From positions 99,567 through 163,566 of the forward strand of contig PDSI01000248.1 of NCBI GenBank assembly GCA_002748415.1: DNA of 64,000 nucleotides, given 5' to 3'. The stretch comes from Micrococcales bacterium (lineage in GTDB: Bacteria; Actinomycetota; Actinomycetes; Actinomycetales; CAWJMD01). Positions 30,833 through 39,068 of the stretch are shown piece after piece. Made by a program: the position numbers and the translations under genes. Under the pieces are notes generated by a model that was not told where the DNA came from, made no database searches, and was given only the letters and a program-made list of their open reading frames with translations. The number at the start of each line of letters is the position of its first letter. Within the stretch, counting starts at the first letter, position 1.

Positions 30833-31070
30833 GCTGCGACCCGGTGCCAGGACCGGCACCACCCCGGCCAAGGCCACAACCCTTGCCATCGACAATCCGG
30901 GGAACCTGCTGATCAACGGGCTCCGAGCGCCCGCCGAACACGCCATCGCCTTGCCCCGAGAACACCTTCGCTGCCTTCCGCCGCGTCACCGCATGCCCCC
31001 CGCAGAATCGGCCGCACCACCGCCATCACACTCCTCCTCCTCAACCAAGAAATCCGGTGAGAAAACCTCA
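30833..31070 (+). pseudogene. IS5-like element 3' fragment, copy D
   Basis: Aligns by eye with the 3' ~240 bp of copy A (GGAACCTGCTGATCAACGGGCTCC..., CGCGTCACCG, AGAATCGGCC) and ends with the same TGAGAAAACCTCA terminus (31058-31070). Confidence 0.75.
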
Positions 31071-31252
31071 GGGAGTCATCCAGAGTGTAATAGCGAGAAC
31101 TTTCAACATCAGGGCCAAGAAGAAGGTAACGTGCTCAACGTCCGGCGACAGCGCAGGGCAGCCGGGTAACGACGTGTCACGACGCGCGGAAAACACCGAC
31201 ACCTGTCAGGACGCCACTGCCGCTATCGCCGAAGCAACCAGGGGGGCATGCT

Positions 31253-33766
31253 GTGAGCAACGTCGAATCGTCCGGGAACGACGCAGCGGCATCCGCTGCC
31301 GAATCCGGTCTGCTCCAGGCTGGGCAGGGGCGCGGCGACACTGACACCGCCGCAATGGTCACCGAGGCGGCCTACGCCGACTCCACGTTGGACGACGAGG
31401 CCAAGCTCGTCGTTGTCGCCGCGCTGGAGAGCGACGCGGCACTGCGCGACCTGGTGGGTGGGCAGCAACCGGCCGCTGCCGGGTCGGATCAACAGGGCCG
31501 GCCGGAACCCACCGGTGCCTATCTCGCCAGTATCCAAGTGCGGAGTTTCCGTGGGATCGGTGAAGAGGCTGAGTTGAAGATCAAGCCGGGGCCAGGTCTG
31601 ACGATCGTGGCCGGGCGCAACGGGTCCGGCAAGTCCAGCTTCTCCGAAGCGCTGGAGGTCGCACTGACGGCGACAACGCACCGCTGGGACAACAAAGGCA
31701 GCACCCAATGGGCCGAATCGTGGCGCAACTTGCACACGCGCGAGGTCGCCCCGCGGATCCGAGTGGTCCTCAACGAAGAGGGCGTCGGCAAAACCGTCGT
31801 CGAGGTTGGGTGGCCGGGTGAGGAGGGTGCTCGCGCCATCGAACGTGTGCTCAGACGGCGGGACGGCCGCAAGGAGCCGTTCGACGTCCTCGGCTGGCAT
31901 ACGGGGATCCTGGAGGCGCACCGTCCCATCCTCAGTTACGACGAACTCGGTGAGGTGCTCACCTCGGCCCCGAGTGCGCTTTACGATGCGTTGTCCGTCG
32001 TGCTCGGTCTCGGGACCATCGCGGAGGCGATCGAGCGGCTGACCCGGTACGTCAGGGAGTTGGACGAGCCGGTTAAGCGACTCAGAGCCAGCAAGAAAGC
32101 CCTTCTTGCAGAGCTCGAGTCGTGCCCCGACGAGCGTGCTGCCCGCGCCCGTAAATTGCTGCGTCAACGCAACCCGGCATACGACGAGCTGCTCGCCCTG
32201 GCCACCGGTAGCGCCTCGATGGACCCTGCTGTAGGGCACCTGGAGGCTGCGCTGCGGCTGTCCATCCCGACCGGGGAAGAGGTCATGGCCGTCGCCGAGA
32301 GGTTGCGCGCCGCGGTTGGGGCTCTGGCGGACGCCGGTGGGCGCAGCGTCGAGGCATTGGAGAAACGGCAGGCAGTCCTCGAGGCGGCGATCACGCTGCA
32401 TGAGCACTCCGGTGACCAGCCCTGCCCGGTCTGTGCGGATGGTCGGCTCGACGGCACGCGCGTGACCGCGCTGCACGGCGAAGTAGACCGCAGTCGTGGT
32501 GCTCTGGCCGAGCTGCGCGCGGCCAGAAAGAGCCTCGACGATGCGTGTCGGGTGGCCCGGGCTTTGGTCCGGCCGGTCCCCGTGGCCGTCTTGGAGGCCC
32601 TGGAGGAACCGCTCGCCACCACCGCGGACACCCTTCGACAGGCCTGGCAAACGTGGGCCGACGGCCCTCCCGAGCCGGTCGGCCTGGCGGCCCATCTGGA
32701 AGGTCATTTCGATGCCGTCGACGTCGCGCTCGCCGACCTCCGAAGCGCGGTGACAGCCGAACTGGACCGCCACGACGCGGCATGGCGCGCCGTGGCCGGT
32801 ACTCTCGCCGGGTATGCAGCCCAGGCAAAGAAGTGCGGCGGGCTCGCTCCGCGGCGTAACGCAGCGAGGGCCGCCCTTACCTGGCTCAAGCAGGAGGACA
32901 ACCACCTCAAGAACCAACGCTTGCGACCGATCGCCGACGAAGCCAAGGCCATCTGGGCCGCGCTGCGCCAAGAGAGCAACGTCGACATCGCCGGCATCAC
33001 CCTCGAAGGCACGTCCACCCGGCGCCACGTCGAGATCGCCGCATCCATCGACGGCACCGACGCCCCTGGTGTCACGGTGCTCAGCCAAGGCGAGTTACAT
33101 GCCTTGGCCCTGGCGCTGTTCCTCCCGCGAGCCACCATGCCCAGCAGCCCGTTCCGCTTCATCGTGCTCGACGACCCGGTCCAGGCGATGGATCCCGCGA
33201 AGGTCGACGGGCTGCTCGACGTGCTGACCCAGCTGGCCCGCAACCGCCAAGTCGTCGTCTTCTCCCACGACGACCGGCTTGCCACGGCCGCCCGCCACGC
33301 GAGTTCGGACGCGACGATCGTCAAGGTCACCCGCGAGGAGGGATCACGGGTGCACGTCAGCGGCGAGTCCGACCCGGCGCAGCGCTATCTCATGGACGCC
33401 TGGGCTCTCATCAAGGACGAGGGCATCGATGAGCCGACCACCCGCAGAATCCTGCCCGGCATTCTCCGGCTCGCGGTGGAAGCGGCCGCCCGGGACCGGT
33501 TCTTCACACACCTGTATGCCACCGGCACGTCGAGAGCCGACGTCGAGCAAGCGTGGGAATCGGCACGCAAGACCAGCGCCAAGGTGGCGCTGACGGTCTA
33601 CGGCGAGGCACGTCACGACCTGACCCCCTGGCTGAACAAACGATCATATCGGCGCCGTGCACTGGGCATCTGCACGTCGGGTATGCATCACGGTGCGGCC
33701 GGGGATCTCGTGTCCGCTCACCGAGATGTCAAGGACCTGGTAGCCGACATCGCGAGAACATCGTGA
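31253..33766 (+). CDS. SMC/RecN-like AAA ATPase with zinc-hook-like CPVC motif
   Basis: IQVRSFRGIGEEAELKIKPGPGLTIVAGRNGSGKSSFSEALEVALT (Walker A), CPVCADGR in a helical region, LSQGELHALALALFLPRA signature, FIVLDDPVQAMDPAKVDGL Walker B, VVVFSHD H-loop. GTG start. Confidence 0.9.
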   Translation: MSNVESSGNDAAASAAESGLLQAGQGRGDTDTAAMVTEAAYADSTLDDEAKLVVVAALESDAALRDLVGGQQPAAAGSDQQGRPEPTGAYLASIQVRSFRGIGEEAELKIKPGPGLTIVAGRNGSGKSSFSEALEVALTATTHRWDNKGSTQWAESWRNLHTREVAPRIRVVLNEEGVGKTVVEVGWPGEEGARAIERVLRRRDGRKEPFDVLGWHTGILEAHRPILSYDELGEVLTSAPSALYDALSVVLGLGTIAEAIERLTRYVRELDEPVKRLRASKKALLAELESCPDERAARARKLLRQRNPAYDELLALATGSASMDPAVGHLEAALRLSIPTGEEVMAVAERLRAAVGALADAGGRSVEALEKRQAVLEAAITLHEHSGDQPCPVCADGRLDGTRVTALHGEVDRSRGALAELRAARKSLDDACRVARALVRPVPVAVLEALEEPLATTADTLRQAWQTWADGPPEPVGLAAHLEGHFDAVDVALADLRSAVTAELDRHDAAWRAVAGTLAGYAAQAKKCGGLAPRRNAARAALTWLKQEDNHLKNQRLRPIADEAKAIWAALRQESNVDIAGITLEGTSTRRHVEIAASIDGTDAPGVTVLSQGELHALALALFLPRATMPSSPFRFIVLDDPVQAMDPAKVDGLLDVLTQLARNRQVVVFSHDDRLATAARHASSDATIVKVTREEGSRVHVSGESDPAQRYLMDAWALIKDEGIDEPTTRRILPGILRLAVEAAARDRFFTHLYATGTSRADVEQAWESARKTSAKVALTVYGEARHDLTPWLNKRSYRRRALGICTSGMHHGAAGDLVSAHRDVKDLVADIARTS

Positions 33767-34161
33767 CCGACCCCGGCCAAGGCCTGCTCGATGCCGCCCG
33801 CCTCCTGCTGAGCCACAGCGGGCCCAGCGTGCCGCAGCGTCGACGAGGTGCCTGTTGGTTGGCTCGCTCGGCCTTGGAGTCCGCGGTCGATCGACTCCTG
33901 GCCGATCGTGGGATCGACGCGTCACGAGCGTCGATGCGGGTCCAGCTCATTTGCTTGCGCGCGGTCGGCGGCACGGGGGAGACCGCACACGTCGCCGAGC
34001 ACGCCTGGGCGGGCCTGTCCACGGCCGCCCATCAGCACGCCTACGAACTGGCTCCGACAGTCGCCGAGACGGCGCACCTGATAGCGCTGGTCGAGGAGGT
34101 GGTGTCGGCTGCCACCAAGGCACCTGCGAATCCGGCGCCCGCCGGTGCCGAAGCCCGGTAA
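33763..34161 (+). CDS. Small helical protein translationally coupled to the SMC-like ATPase
   Basis: GTG start overlaps the upstream TGA (GTGA); VTDPGQGLLDAARLLLSHSGPSVPQRRRGACWLARSALESAVDRLLADRG...AWAGLSTAAHQHAYELAPTVAET. In frame in ORF 33553..34161. Confidence 0.75.
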   Translation: MTDPGQGLLDAARLLLSHSGPSVPQRRRGACWLARSALESAVDRLLADRGIDASRASMRVQLICLRAVGGTGETAHVAEHAWAGLSTAAHQHAYELAPTVAETAHLIALVEEVVSAATKAPANPAPAGAEAR

Positions 34162-34346
34162 GCGCCCCAGCCCGGTCAGGCCGGAACGCCGGGGGAGTTG
34201 CCCGGGGCCGGGCGCCGGGGCCAACGAAGACCGGCCTGGCTGCCCATGGTGGCCCTCAGGCGGCCGGGATCGGCCTCCGTTCCTCCGGTACAGCGCCCGC
34301 CGAATGCGACCTATTGCGTCAACCCAACAGCCGATCCTGCCCCTGG

Positions 34347-34373
34347 TGTCCGGAACTGGCTAGCTTGGACGAC
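34347..34373 (+). promoter_or_regulatory. Candidate ECF42-type promoter upstream of the DGPF gene
   Basis: TGTCCG-N17-CGAC about 55 nt upstream of the start; resembles the TGTCGA...CGA-type motif I recall for ECF42 promoters (from memory). Confidence 0.35.
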
Positions 34374-34427
34374 AGACCAGTCGAAGCATCACTCGTGCTT
34401 CAGAACCTCAAGGGAAAGGACACCGAG

Positions 34428-34784
34428 ATGCAGTTCATGCTTCAGTACTTCTACGACCCCAGCGCGGAGCCACCCCAGGACTCTCCGGAGGCCGGCTGCG
34501 AGGTCCAGGAGTGGATGGCGCTTGCCAAGGCCATGGCGGAGGCCGGCGTGGCCGTTTGGGGGGCGCCGTTGCTACCCCCGGAGACCGCGACCACCCTGCG
34601 CAAGACGCAGGGCTCGTTCGCCACGACCGACGGTCCGTTCGCCGAGGCCAAGGAGATTCTCGGGGGCTTCGACGTGATCGAGGTCGCCGACCTCGATGCC
34701 GCCCTGGAGTGGGCGCGCCGGGTGCCCGGAGAAACCTGGACCGTCGAGATCCGCCCAGTCATGAACCTCGACGGCGTGGGGTAG
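34428..34784 (+). CDS. YCII-related / DGPF domain protein
   Basis: MQFMLQYFYDPS...SFATTDGPFAEAKEILGGFDVIEVADLDAALEWARRVPG...VEIRPVM; DGPF motif. Confidence 0.92.
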   Translation: MQFMLQYFYDPSAEPPQDSPEAGCEVQEWMALAKAMAEAGVAVWGAPLLPPETATTLRKTQGSFATTDGPFAEAKEILGGFDVIEVADLDAALEWARRVPGETWTVEIRPVMNLDGVG

Positions 34785-34787
34785 CCC

Positions 34788-36056
34788 GTGCCCAATAGCA
34801 CAGCCTCACGAGGGTCGGTCGTGGCGGCAGCCTTTGCCGCCCACTGGCCGACCCTCGTGGCCCGGCTGGCCCGGCGCTACCGCGACCTCAGCCTGGCCGA
34901 GGAATGTGCGGCAGAGGCTTTCGCCGAAGCGACGAAGGCATGGCGCGGCGGTATGCCGCAGGAGCCGGGCGCCTGGCTCTGGACGATCGCACAGCGAAGG
35001 GCGGTCGACCGGATGCGCCGCGAGGCGCGCTTCGCCGACCGCACGCACCTGCTGGCCCAGCCCAACGGCCCGGCACCCCGGGAGGCCGACGACCCGGTGA
35101 CCGACCACCTGGCTCTGTTGTTCGGTATGTGCCACCCGTGTCTGTCACCGGATTCGCAGGTGGCGTTGACCCTTCGCTGCCTCAACGGCCTGTCGACGCG
35201 ACAGATCGCCACCGTCTTCCTCACCACGACCGACACGATGACCCGGCGGCTGACCCGAGCCCGCACCAGGCTCGCCGCGAATGCCATTCCCTTCCAGATC
35301 CCCGACCCCGAGCGGTGGCCGGAACGGGTCGACAAGGTGCTCGAGGCCATCTATCTCACCTTCACGGCGGGGCACGCCTCCTGTGACGGCTCTACGTTCA
35401 TCCGCGGCGACCTCTGCGACGAGGCTCGCTGGCTGGCGTCGCTGGTCGAGCGCTTGGCTCCGCACGACCCGGAGGTCCTCGGGTTGGTGGCGCTGCTCGA
35501 TCTGACCGATGCGCGTCGTCCCGCACGTATCGGTGAAGACGACGCCCCTGTGTTGCTGGCCGACCAGGATCGTCGTCTCTGGGACCGCGACCTCATCGCG
35601 TCCGGGCGGCAACGCCTGACGCGAGCCTTGCGCCAGAAGCGCCTGGGGCGTTTCCAGATCCAGGCGGCTCTGGCCGCCTGCCACGCGATGGCCCCGACCT
35701 GGGAGCAGACCGACTGGCGGACTGTCGTGCACTGGTACGGCGCGCTCCTGGCCTTCGACGACACTCCAGTGGTGCGTCTCAACCGCGCGATCGCCGTATC
35801 CTGCGCCGGTCGCCCGGCCGAGGCGCTGCGTGAGCTGGACGACCTGCGCGACGCCCTGTCGGGCTATCACTACTACTGGGTGGCCCGATCTGAGGCCCAC
35901 GAGCGCGTTGGCAACCTTTCCGATGCCGCCGACGACCTGCACCGGGCTCTGGCCCTCGAACCACACCCCAGCGAGCTGATCTGTCTGACAGCCCGGTCGA
36001 CCCGGCTCGGTACGCCGGCAGATCGCGCGGGCACTGGACGCAACGGAGTCGAGTGA
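34788..36056 (+). CDS. ECF42-type RNA polymerase sigma factor with C-terminal TPR-like extension
   Basis: Sigma2/sigma4 regions (LSLAEECAAEAFAEATKAW, QVALTLRCLNGLSTRQIATVFLTTTDTMTRRLTRAR) plus long C-terminal domain (RFQIQAALAACHAMAPTWEQTDWRTVVHWYGALLAFDDTPVVRLNRAIAVSCAGRPAEAL); adjacent to DGPF gene. Confidence 0.93.
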   Translation: MPNSTASRGSVVAAAFAAHWPTLVARLARRYRDLSLAEECAAEAFAEATKAWRGGMPQEPGAWLWTIAQRRAVDRMRREARFADRTHLLAQPNGPAPREADDPVTDHLALLFGMCHPCLSPDSQVALTLRCLNGLSTRQIATVFLTTTDTMTRRLTRARTRLAANAIPFQIPDPERWPERVDKVLEAIYLTFTAGHASCDGSTFIRGDLCDEARWLASLVERLAPHDPEVLGLVALLDLTDARRPARIGEDDAPVLLADQDRRLWDRDLIASGRQRLTRALRQKRLGRFQIQAALAACHAMAPTWEQTDWRTVVHWYGALLAFDDTPVVRLNRAIAVSCAGRPAEALRELDDLRDALSGYHYYWVARSEAHERVGNLSDAADDLHRALALEPHPSELICLTARSTRLGTPADRAGTGRNGVE

Positions 36057-36207
36057 GGAAGGAGCGCGTGAAACGCAGCACATGCCTGTCACGAGTGCGG
36101 CGGTTGGGCGTACTCACAGACGACGCGAGCGCAACCAAGCCGATGGACTTCGAGCATGTCGGCAACCAGCCCCGCGGCCGTGGGGGCATGCTCCGCCGCT
36201 TCGGTGC

Positions 36208-37443
36208 TCAAATGCCCCCCACGAATCGGCCAGGCGACAATACTCCTGCAGGGTCGAACTCGTTCTTCACCCGCCGCATCACCTCAAGGCCGGGCACGGC
36301 GTCGTCTCCCCACACATCCGTGTCGTTCTTCACCTGTGCCGGTGCGTCAAGGACCACCAAGCTGCCGCCCAACTCGGTGCACAGCCGCCGTAGCGTGGCC
36401 ACGGTGCCCGGCGCGTCCGCATCTGCGCTCATCGCTGCGGTGAACACACCGACGCCGGCAGACCCGCGGATCCGGACGCGCCGCCGGGTGCATTCCGGGA
36501 TCAGATCCGGGATGCCGGACAGCCGCGTCGTCAACTTGAACAACACGTCGCCGGGTTCTCCGGGGAGCCGGTTGAGCCACGATGAGTCTGCGGAATCGAT
36601 GAGCGCCACCGCGTCGAGTCCTTGGTCGCTCAGCATCGTGGTTAATGCGCAGACCCGCGCGGCGACGCCTTGGTGGGTGCCGCCGAACAGGACCGCGCAG
36701 CGGATCTGGTCTGTTTGATCTGCGTCGAGTTCGATGGCTCGTGGTGCCAGCTGAGTGTGCAAGAGCATCGAAAGGGTCTGGGGAAGCGCGGATCCTGGGA
36801 TCGTGGTCGTCGTCCATTGCGATGCGGCCGGAACCGGGTGCAGCCGGAAAGTGGCCTGGGTGATCAGCCCAAGGGTTCCGTACGATCCGGTCAACAATTT
36901 GCCCAGGTCATAGCCGGCGACGTTCTTGACCACCTTGCCGCCGGAATGAGCGATGGTGCCGTCGGCTCGAACGAAGGTGAGCCCCAGCAGTAGGTCGCGG
37001 GGTGCGCCCACCCAGAGCCGGCGCGCCCCGCACAACCCGGTGGCCAGCATGCCGCCGATTGTGGCGTCGCCGACGGGATCGTCGATCACCAGCTCTTGGC
37101 CGCTGTCGTGCAGCCGTTGGTTCAGCTCGGTCAAGCTCAATCCGGCCTCGGCGGTGGCGATCAGGTCACCGGGCTGGTGCTCCACCAGCCGGTTCATGTC
37201 ACCGGTCTCGATCAACACATCCACTCGTGCCGGCGGCCGGCCCCACGTGAGCTTGCTGCGGTGTCCGGTCGCCACCGCGCTGCCGCCCAGCCGGTGCACT
37301 CGCCGCAGCAGCTCGGACGTCTGCTCCGTGGTGCCGGGCCGTGCGACCACGGCGGCCGGGACGTCATCCACGGCATCTTTGTTCGTGCCGGCGCGCATCG
37401 GGCACGCGGTTTCCAACTCGGCCAGCAGCGCGGTCGGACTCAT
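36208..37443 (-). CDS. glcE: Glycolate oxidase FAD-binding subunit GlcE-like
   Basis: MSPTALLAELETACP...TEQTSELLRRVHRLGGSAVATGHRSKLTWGRPPARVDVLIETGDMNRLVEHQPGDLIATAEAGLSL, DLLLGLTFVRADGTIAHSGGKVVKNVAGYDLGKLLTGSYGTLGLI. Confidence 0.91.
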   Translation of the reverse strand: MSPTALLAELETACPMRAGTNKDAVDDVPAAVVARPGTTEQTSELLRRVHRLGGSAVATGHRSKLTWGRPPARVDVLIETGDMNRLVEHQPGDLIATAEAGLSLTELNQRLHDSGQELVIDDPVGDATIGGMLATGLCGARRLWVGAPRDLLLGLTFVRADGTIAHSGGKVVKNVAGYDLGKLLTGSYGTLGLITQATFRLHPVPAASQWTTTTIPGSALPQTLSMLLHTQLAPRAIELDADQTDQIRCAVLFGGTHQGVAARVCALTTMLSDQGLDAVALIDSADSSWLNRLPGEPGDVLFKLTTRLSGIPDLIPECTRRRVRIRGSAGVGVFTAAMSADADAPGTVATLRRLCTELGGSLVVLDAPAQVKNDTDVWGDDAVPGLEVMRRVKNEFDPAGVLSPGRFVGGI

Positions 37444-38900
37444 CAGAACACCTCGCCGAGGCCGGCCTCCTGCAGGGGGTGCGGGCCGGTTCGCCGCCCG
37501 GGCCGCTCGCCGCACAAACGGGGCATCGGGTAGATCTTGCCGGGGTTGGCAATGCCGGCGGGATCGAAGGCGCACCGCAGCATTTGCATGGTGTCCAAGT
37601 CGTCTTCGGTGAACATTTTCGGCATGAACCTGGCCTTGTCGGCGCCGACGCCGTGTTCGCCGGTGATGGAGCCACCGTGGCGCAGGCATAGCAACAGGAT
37701 GTCGCCGGCGAGTTCTTCGGCCAGTTCTGTTTCGCCAGGTTTTGCGCTGTCGAACAGGATGAGCGGGTGCAGGTTGCCGTCGCCGGCGTGGAAAACGTTG
37801 GCCACCCTGAGGCCGCGCTGCCCGGCCAGCTCGGCCATCTCTCGCAACACCTGGGCCAGCTCCGTGCGTGGCACGACACCGTCCTGGACCAAGTAGTCGG
37901 CGGACAGGTGCCCGACGGCGGCAAAGGCGGACTTGCGGCCTCGCCAGATGGCTGCCCGGTCGGGTGGGTCCGTTGCCTCCCTGATTTCGATGGCGCCTGC
38001 GGCAGAACAGATTCTTTTCACCTCGGCCAGTTCTTCGGCCACCTCTTCAGCGGGCCCGTCCACCTCGACCAGGAGGACCGCGCCGGCCCCTTCGGGGTAT
38101 CCCCAGGCGGCCGCAGCCTCGGCCGCTTCGATGGCAAGCGCATCCATGACCTCGATAGCGGCCGGCATGATGCCGGCGGCGATCACGGCGCTGGTGGCCG
38201 CCCCGGCTTCATCGGTGCCGGCGAACACGGCCAGTACGGTGACCACGTCTTCCGGCAACCGGACCGGCCGCACCGTGGTACGGGTGCTGACCCCCAGCGT
38301 GCCTTCCGACCCGACGAAGGCTCCGACCAGGTCGTATCCCGGCGCGTCCGGTGCGCTGGTGCCGAACGTGACCTCGGTGCCGTCAGGTATGACAACGTCG
38401 ACACTGAGGACGTGGTTGGTGGTGAAGCCGTACTTCAGGCAATGCGCTCCACCGGCGTTCTCCGCGACATTCCCACCGATGGAACAAATCCGCTGGCTGG
38501 ACGGGTCGGGGGCGAAGTAGTAGCCCTCGGGGTTCGCCGTCTTGGACACGTACAGGTTGATCACCCCAGGATCGACGACGGCACGCTGGTCCGCCGCCTC
38601 GATCTCGTGGATGGTTCGTAGCCGGCTGGTGACCAGCAGTACCCCGTCGGCGTGCGGGAGTGCTCCGCCGGACAGCCCAGTGCCGGATCCGCGCGCCACG
38701 AACGGAACGTGGTGGTGCGCGCAGCCCAGAATCACGGTGTGGACGTGCTCGACGGAATCGGCCAACACCACCAAGCCCGGCTGAACCCGGTAACTGGCCA
38801 ACCCGTCGCAGTCATACATGCTGAGTTCAGCGGGATCGGTGACCAAGCAGTGCGACGGCAACTGGTGACCGAGATCCTCGATGAGGCTGGTGAGCGTCAT
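37443..38900 (-). CDS. glcD: FAD-linked oxidase (GlcD / D-lactate dehydrogenase family)
   Basis: VPFVARGSGTGLSGGALPHADGVLLV, SSQRICSIGGNVAENAGGAHCLKYGFTTNHVLSVDVVIPDG, GEHGVGADKARFMPKMF, FDPAGIANPGKIYP. Start ATG 38900. Confidence 0.93.
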   Translation of the reverse strand: MTLTSLIEDLGHQLPSHCLVTDPAELSMYDCDGLASYRVQPGLVVLADSVEHVHTVILGCAHHHVPFVARGSGTGLSGGALPHADGVLLVTSRLRTIHEIEAADQRAVVDPGVINLYVSKTANPEGYYFAPDPSSQRICSIGGNVAENAGGAHCLKYGFTTNHVLSVDVVIPDGTEVTFGTSAPDAPGYDLVGAFVGSEGTLGVSTRTTVRPVRLPEDVVTVLAVFAGTDEAGAATSAVIAAGIMPAAIEVMDALAIEAAEAAAAWGYPEGAGAVLLVEVDGPAEEVAEELAEVKRICSAAGAIEIREATDPPDRAAIWRGRKSAFAAVGHLSADYLVQDGVVPRTELAQVLREMAELAGQRGLRVANVFHAGDGNLHPLILFDSAKPGETELAEELAGDILLLCLRHGGSITGEHGVGADKARFMPKMFTEDDLDTMQMLRCAFDPAGIANPGKIYPMPRLCGERPGRRTGPHPLQEAGLGEVF

Positions 38901-39068
38901 ACTGCCTCCTTCTGCAGCCCAGCCACGGTGGGGAATCGGCAGTCGGCGAGCGGGCTTGCCGTTTCTTGCATCTTCCCGCAGCAATGCGGTACGCGGTAGG
39001 CAGATCGAACGTGATCTTGACTGCGATCAACCCGGCAGCGGCTCCAGGCACCGAGGACGAGCGCTTCC

